A stretch of DNA of 64,000 bases from Deinococcus indicus (GTDB lineage: Bacteria > Deinococcota > Deinococci > Deinococcales > Deinococcaceae), in contig NZ_NHMK01000010.1 of NCBI RefSeq assembly GCF_002198095.1, positions 62,001 to 126,000 of the forward strand, written 5' to 3'. Below the pieces are notes generated by a model. It had not been told where the DNA came from and ran no database searches. It saw only the letters and a list, made by a program, of their open reading frames with translations. The stretch's first letter is position 1; each line of letters starts with the position of its first letter. Of the stretch, positions 60,099 through 64,000 are shown one piece after another. A program made the position numbers and the translations under genes.

Positions 60099-63092
60099 TC
60101 AGGTCAGGGGCAGGCCCCGCGCCTTCAGGCGGCGGACCACGGCGCCGGGCACGTCCTCGTCCAGCTGTGCGCGCAGGTGCCGCGCGTACGTCCGGAACGC
60201 CCCGAGCGCGTCCCTGGGCCGGTCCGGCAGCAGCGCCTCAATCAGGGCGAGGTTCACCGCCTCGTCGGTGGGTTCCAGCTGCGCCGCGCGGCGCAGTCCG
60301 GCCAGCGCCGCCTCGCCGGGCGTGTTCGCGGCGTCCAGCACGGCTGCCAGCATGGCCGAGCGCAGCTGCTCGCGCAGGTCCTGCGCCCAGTCGCCCTCCA
60401 GGCCGGGTAGCGGCTCGCCCAGGTACAGCGCGAGGGCCTCTTCGACCCGGCCCTCCCCGATCAGGGTGACGAAGGTCCGCGCGTCGAGGCGCACCTGCAC
60501 GTCCGGGTGCAGCCGGTAGCGCTGGCCGTCGTACGGCACGGGATCGAATGACCAGCCGGCCGCCTGCACCAGCGAGGCGCGCAGTTTGCGCACCGCCACC
60601 CGGAAGTACTCGTGGTGCCGGCGTTCGCGGGAGCCGCTCCACAGGTCGTTCATGATCTCGGCGGAACTGCCGGCGCCGTGCCAAGCGAGCCACACCAGCA
60701 CCTCCGCCGATTTCGCCAGGGTCAGCCGCACCGGCCGGTCGCCCGCGGCGGCACCCAGGGCGCCCAGCACCCGGACGTGCAGGGCGGCCGTGACGGCCGC
60801 CGGCCGTTCAGCGGCGTGCCGTTCAGGGGCCGGCGGCCCGCTGGCCGGCAGAGGTGGCGGGGCGGCCCGCCCCAGTAGCGCCGACAGCGGATGGTCCGGC
60901 TGAAGGTCGGTCAGCGCCCGCGCCAGCGGTACCAGGGCGTGCTCGTCGAGGGTCAGGGTGGTCACGGCCACGGTCCGGCACAGTTCGCGCGCCCGGTCGG
61001 CGTCGGCCGGGCCGAGCGGCCCCTCCCGGCGGCGCAGTTCCATCAGGTACAGCTCGGCGCGCGCCGGGTGCGAGCGGCTGATGCGGTGGGTCGCCTCCAG
61101 GAACCCCTGCCGGGCGGCCTCCCAGTCCTGCTGCGCCCAGGCACGCAGCGCGGCGTAGAACGGCAGGAGCGACTGACTGCCCTGCGCGGCCAGTCTCGCG
61201 GCCGCCTGCCCGAAGGCTTCCTCGGCCGCGTCCGCCTGCCCCAGGTACGTGCACAGTTCGAAGCGGGCGAGCAGCGCGAACGGTTCGAGCACCGTCAGGT
61301 CCATCCGGCGGATGCAGTCCAGCGCCTGCTGGACCGATCCGGCCGCGCCGTTCAGGTCGCGGTCCGCCACCTCGATCTGCGCGCGGCTGAGCAGCACCTG
61401 CGCCACCATGACCGGGTTCTGGCTTTCGGCGATCCGCAGCGCCTGCGCGACCGAGCGGGCCGCTCCGGCGGTGTCCCCGGCGTACAGCGCCTCGTCGGCC
61501 AGGATGTTCAGCAGCGGCACGCGCCGCACCTGCTGCCGCTGCTCTTCGAGCAGCGCGTCGGCCCGCTCGACGGCCCGGCGCCGCTCGTCCCACCGTCCGA
61601 GCATCTGGTACGCGTACTGTCCCATGGTCAGGGCCGCCGCTTCCTCCAGCGGCGCGTTCCGCTGCCGGGCCTGCGCGGCGGCCGCCTCGCAGACGTCCAG
61701 GCCTTCGTGCACCTGCCCGAGCGAGATGAGCGCCACGGCCCGCTGCAACGCCAGCGACCGCGTCTCGTCGGGCGGGAACAGCGCCAGCCCCAGTTCCGCG
61801 AGGCGCAGCTGCTCGCGTGCGTCCCCGCGGCGCGTGGCGAGCAGCGTCAGGGCCGTGAAGCCCAGCGCGGTCGTCAGGCCCTGCGCGTGCAGGTCCCGCA
61901 GTTCCTGCTCGCCGGCCGCGACTTCCCCCACCTCGAGCCGCGCGACCGCGCGGTATTCCCGCCACCACGGGGGCGGGTCCGGGACGTCCAGGGTCTGCAG
62001 CGTGGCGTGCATCAACGCGAACTCACGGCCGTCTTTCAGGCGCGGCAGGACCGTCGCGGCCAGTTCGAGGATCAGGGGAAGCTCGCGGGCCTGCCCCGCG
62101 TGATGCAGCGCCCGCAGCGGATCGGAGTCCGCGAGCCGCCGGGCCTGACGGGCGTGCAGGTCCCGGAAACGGGCCGCGTGCCGGCGCAGTTCCGCGTCCA
62201 GGGTGCTCAGCAGCAGCCCGTGCGGCCTGAACCACCCGCGGCCCAGCGGCGTGAGCGGCAGGCCCGCCCGGCGCAGCGAGTCCAGCCACCCGGCTGGGAG
62301 CTGCAGGCCCAGGGCCTGCACCACGTCGTCGTGCCATTCGCTCAGGACGCTCAGGTCGGGCAGAAGGTCCCGCAGCGAGGCTGGCAGGACGTTCAGCGCC
62401 TCGCGCATCAGGTCGGCCGGTTCGAAGGTCGTCTGCGCGCCGCTCGCTGCGAGGGACACGCCGGCTGGCCAGCCCTCCAGGGGCGTGACGGTGGCGCGCA
62501 GTTCCGCCGGAGCGTCCCGCGCCTGCAGGAACGCGTCGGTTTCCGGTCCGCTGAACGCCAGGTCCGCGCTGCCCAGCACCGTCACCTCGCCGGCGGCCGT
62601 CCAGCGGGCCAGCGGGAGGGCGTCCATGGCGACGCCGCTGAAGATCACGCGGCTGGCCCACAGCGGCTCGAGGAACAGGGTGAGCAGCTGCCCGGTCGGG
62701 CGGCTCAGCAGTTCCGTCCGGTCGATGTACACGGGCAGGTCCGCGTGCCGCTCCAGCACTGCCGTGGCCAGCGCGTCCACCGTCCGCTCCGGCGTCGCCT
62801 CGCGCTCCGGCGCGCTCCCCCCCAGCAGCAGCGACACGGCCCGCCGGAGCGACGACAGGAAGAACTCGACTTCCGAGTCGCTGACCGTGAGGCTCAGCCA
62901 CAGCAGCGGCCGTTCCAGGGCCCGCGCGTGCTGGGCGAGCAGCGTGGTCTTCCCGTACCCGGACGGGGCCAGCAGCGCCAGCCGGCCGATGCCCGGCGTG
63001 GACAGCCGGGACAGCAGCGGGTACCGGCCCAGTTCCGTCCGCAGGGGCCGGGGCACCAGCACCGACGGATGGGACAGACCGGGAAGGCTCAT
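60099..63092 (-). CDS. Large BTAD/MalT-like ATPase transcriptional regulator, 997 aa
   Basis: Start at the ATG at 63092 (MSLPGLSHPSVLVPRPLRTE); no strong ribosome site. N-terminal STAND-type ATPase with P-loop LLAPSGYGKTTLLAQHARAL and a MalT-like lead-in VPRPL. The middle ~450 residues are helical repeats resembling TPR. From about residue 765 an OmpR/SARP-like winged helix begins (LHVRVLGALGAAAGDRPVRLTLAKSAEVLVWLAWH, YFRVAVRKLRASL), followed by a bacterial transcriptional activator domain ending RLKARGLPLT. Such proteins integrate a ligand or partner signal and activate transcription. It is divergent from a small secreted Trp-rich peptide, its possible signal or target. Confidence 0.83.
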   Translation of the reverse strand: MSLPGLSHPSVLVPRPLRTELGRYPLLSRLSTPGIGRLALLAPSGYGKTTLLAQHARALERPLLWLSLTVSDSEVEFFLSSLRRAVSLLLGGSAPEREATPERTVDALATAVLERHADLPVYIDRTELLSRPTGQLLTLFLEPLWASRVIFSGVAMDALPLARWTAAGEVTVLGSADLAFSGPETDAFLQARDAPAELRATVTPLEGWPAGVSLAASGAQTTFEPADLMREALNVLPASLRDLLPDLSVLSEWHDDVVQALGLQLPAGWLDSLRRAGLPLTPLGRGWFRPHGLLLSTLDAELRRHAARFRDLHARQARRLADSDPLRALHHAGQARELPLILELAATVLPRLKDGREFALMHATLQTLDVPDPPPWWREYRAVARLEVGEVAAGEQELRDLHAQGLTTALGFTALTLLATRRGDAREQLRLAELGLALFPPDETRSLALQRAVALISLGQVHEGLDVCEAAAAQARQRNAPLEEAAALTMGQYAYQMLGRWDERRRAVERADALLEEQRQQVRRVPLLNILADEALYAGDTAGAARSVAQALRIAESQNPVMVAQVLLSRAQIEVADRDLNGAAGSVQQALDCIRRMDLTVLEPFALLARFELCTYLGQADAAEEAFGQAAARLAAQGSQSLLPFYAALRAWAQQDWEAARQGFLEATHRISRSHPARAELYLMELRRREGPLGPADADRARELCRTVAVTTLTLDEHALVPLARALTDLQPDHPLSALLGRAAPPPLPASGPPAPERHAAERPAAVTAALHVRVLGALGAAAGDRPVRLTLAKSAEVLVWLAWHGAGSSAEIMNDLWSGSRERRHHEYFRVAVRKLRASLVQAAGWSFDPVPYDGQRYRLHPDVQVRLDARTFVTLIGEGRVEEALALYLGEPLPGLEGDWAQDLREQLRSAMLAAVLDAANTPGEAALAGLRRAAQLEPTDEAVNLALIEALLPDRPRDALGAFRTYARHLRAQLDEDVPGAVVRRLKARGLPLT

Positions 63093-63147
63093 GGAATCCA
63101 CACTATATGGGAAAGGCGCGGCCTCCCGGAGACCCCCATTCCTCCAT

Positions 63148-63193
63148 CGCCTGTTCCCACCCGGCACGCCGGGCAGGAGGGTGGGAACAGGCG
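63148..63193. promoter_or_regulatory. Inverted repeat between BTAD regulator and secreted peptide
   Basis: Arms CGCCTGTTCCCACC (63148-63161) and GGTGGGAACAGGCG (63180-63193), perfect over 14 bp, with an inner hairpin CCCGGC ac GCCGGG. A further TTCCCACC half-site lies near 63221. Position in a ~195-base divergent promoter region suggests a regulator binding site or a cruciform. Confidence 0.55.
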
Positions 63194-63288
63194 CAGGCGC
63201 ATCGGAGCGCGGCGCGGTTATTCCCACCCTCTTCCCAGGCCCGGAACTACGGTATGGACACACCAAACAGCGTCACAAGGGAGACACC

Positions 63289-63444
63289 ATGAACAAGATC
63301 CGCAGCCTGCTGACCATCCTGGCCCTCCTCATCGCCGCGCAGCCTCACGCGACCGCCGGCTCCGCATCAACCCCTACCGCTGCGCCCATCAGCACCGAAC
63401 CGGTCGATCAGGTGTGGCCGCCCATCTGGTGGCCGGGAAGCTGA
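63289..63444 (+). CDS. Small secreted peptide, 51 aa, Trp/Pro-rich C-terminus
   Basis: AAGGGAGACACC precedes the ATG. A signal peptide (MNKIRSLLTILALLIAAQPH, cleavage likely after ATA or AGSA) is followed by a mature tail of about 25 residues rich in Thr/Pro and ending DQVWPPIWWPGS. No family recognised. It is divergent from the BTAD regulator and four bases ahead of a helical protein gene. A signalling pro-peptide is possible but unproven. Confidence 0.65.
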   Translation: MNKIRSLLTILALLIAAQPHATAGSASTPTAAPISTEPVDQVWPPIWWPGS

Positions 63445-63447
63445 GCG

Positions 63448-63741
63448 GTGCCGGCCGAACGTTACGCGCTGGCCGTGGCCCTGGCCTGCGACACCATCGA
63501 ACGTTGCCTGCACGACGCCCCCCTGCCCACCCAGGAACGCGAACGCCTGCACGGCACCCTGCGTGACGTGCAGCGCACCTGGGGCAGCCAGACCGCACTG
63601 GAATCCTCGCTGCTCACCCTGCACGACGCGCTGCGCGACCTGTCCGACGATCTGGCCCTGGCCGCCCGCGTCAGCCTTCAGAACATCTCGCAGTGGCACC
63701 GCGAGGCCGCCGAACCGCCCGCACCGCGCCTGACGCACTGA
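63448..63741 (+). CDS. Small helical protein, 97 aa, unknown
   Basis: GTG start three bases after the stop of the secreted peptide, so probably co-translated. Cytosolic, helical and hydrophilic (MPAERYALAVALACDTIER, LPTQERERLHGTLRDVQRTW, ALESSLLTLHDALRDLSDDL). No DNA-binding or catalytic motif seen. A hairpin terminator follows. Confidence 0.6.
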   Translation: MPAERYALAVALACDTIERCLHDAPLPTQERERLHGTLRDVQRTWGSQTALESSLLTLHDALRDLSDDLALAARVSLQNISQWHREAAEPPAPRLTH

Positions 63742-63779
63742 TCTCCCCTTCCCACTTCAACCCGCCGACAGGCCAGCAA

Positions 63780-63819
63780 GCGCGCCCCGGCCGACCCACC
63801 GTGGCCGGCCGGGGCGCGC
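63780..63819 (+). terminator. Rho-independent-type hairpin
   Basis: Perfect 14-bp stem GCGCGCCCCGGCCG / CGGCCGGGGCGCGC with a 12-base loop, 38 bases after the small helical protein; no T run. Confidence 0.65.
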
Positions 63820-63865
63820 GTCCGCCCGGCGCTGCACCCTCCGTCCTCACCTGCAGAGGTGCGTC

Positions 63866-64000
63866 ATGACCATTCCGCTGTTCCCTCACCGACCAGACCG
63901 CAGCCAGCAGGGCCCCACGCCCCTGCCCCATGAGATCACCCGCACGCACCTGCTCGCCGACCTGACCCGGCACGACCGCCGGATCGCCGCGCTGATCGCG
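63866..64000 (+). CDS. Unidentified gene, 5' end only
   Basis: ATG at 63866 with TGCAGAGGTGCGTC ahead. The first 45 codons stay open to the window edge (begins MTIPLFPHRPDRSQQGPTPL, then HEITRTHLLADLTRHDRRIAALIA). Too short to identify; the helical second half resembles the adjacent 97-aa protein in style only. Confidence 0.4.
   Translation, partial: MTIPLFPHRPDRSQQGPTPLPHEITRTHLLADLTRHDRRIAALIA

Overview
This window is high-GC DNA with coding density and gene content typical of Deinococcus. Indicators are chaperone/usher fimbriae with spore-coat-U subunits, several very large secreted DUF11-type proteins, a kdp locus with a kinase-less KdpD, PaoABC-like molybdenum hydroxylases, and small palindromic intergenic repeats. 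Species assignment is inference. No rRNA, tRNA or CRISPR array was seen.

Layout. 1-1.4 kb: end of an FtsX-type ABC permease and its ATPase. 1.7-5.6 kb: four-gene chaperone/usher fimbrial operon. 5.9-11.7 kb: succinate-semialdehyde dehydrogenase-like enzyme, two small membrane proteins, an acyl-CoA dehydrogenase divergent from a quinone oxidoreductase + MerR pair, with a probable shared operator. 11.9-15.7 kb: a three-subunit Mo/FAD/2Fe-2S oxidoreductase. 16-29.4 kb: four large secreted DUF11-repeat proteins, one ending in a predicted outer-membrane barrel, three of them translationally coupled. 29.4-32.5 kb: accessory patch with IS200/IS605 relics, palindromic repeats, an AT-richer orphan gene pair and a tandem-repeat secreted peptide. 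32.5-33.8 kb: an ABC-ATPase homologue that has lost its catalytic motifs and an IS630-type HTH protein. 33.8-41.9 kb: kdp operon in the order B-(26-aa peptide)-F-A-C-D(N-terminal half), divergent from a sensor kinase and a NarL-type response regulator.

41.9-56 kb is the most notable region: a 12.3-kb minus-strand RiPP operon that looks thiopeptide-like. It encodes five paralogous precursor peptides (leader ending in LPEAGAS; core S-x-S-P-[RK]-[FY]-S-C-[ST]), two YcaO proteins, an RRE/Ocin-ThiF-like protein, a split LanB dehydratase (glutamylation and elimination proteins), a SagB dehydrogenase fused to a second SpaB_C domain, and a second stand-alone SagB protein. A divergent MFS exporter may release the product. 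A strong hairpin separates the precursor array from the enzyme genes.

56.2-60 kb carries a second PaoABC-like operon. The window ends with a large BTAD-type ATPase regulator divergent from a Trp-rich secreted peptide, a small helical protein and a truncated gene. A dispersed ~140-bp palindromic repeat family (four good copies plus remnants) threads the first 32 kb, repeatedly sits at stop codons, and has interrupted a tnpB relic.
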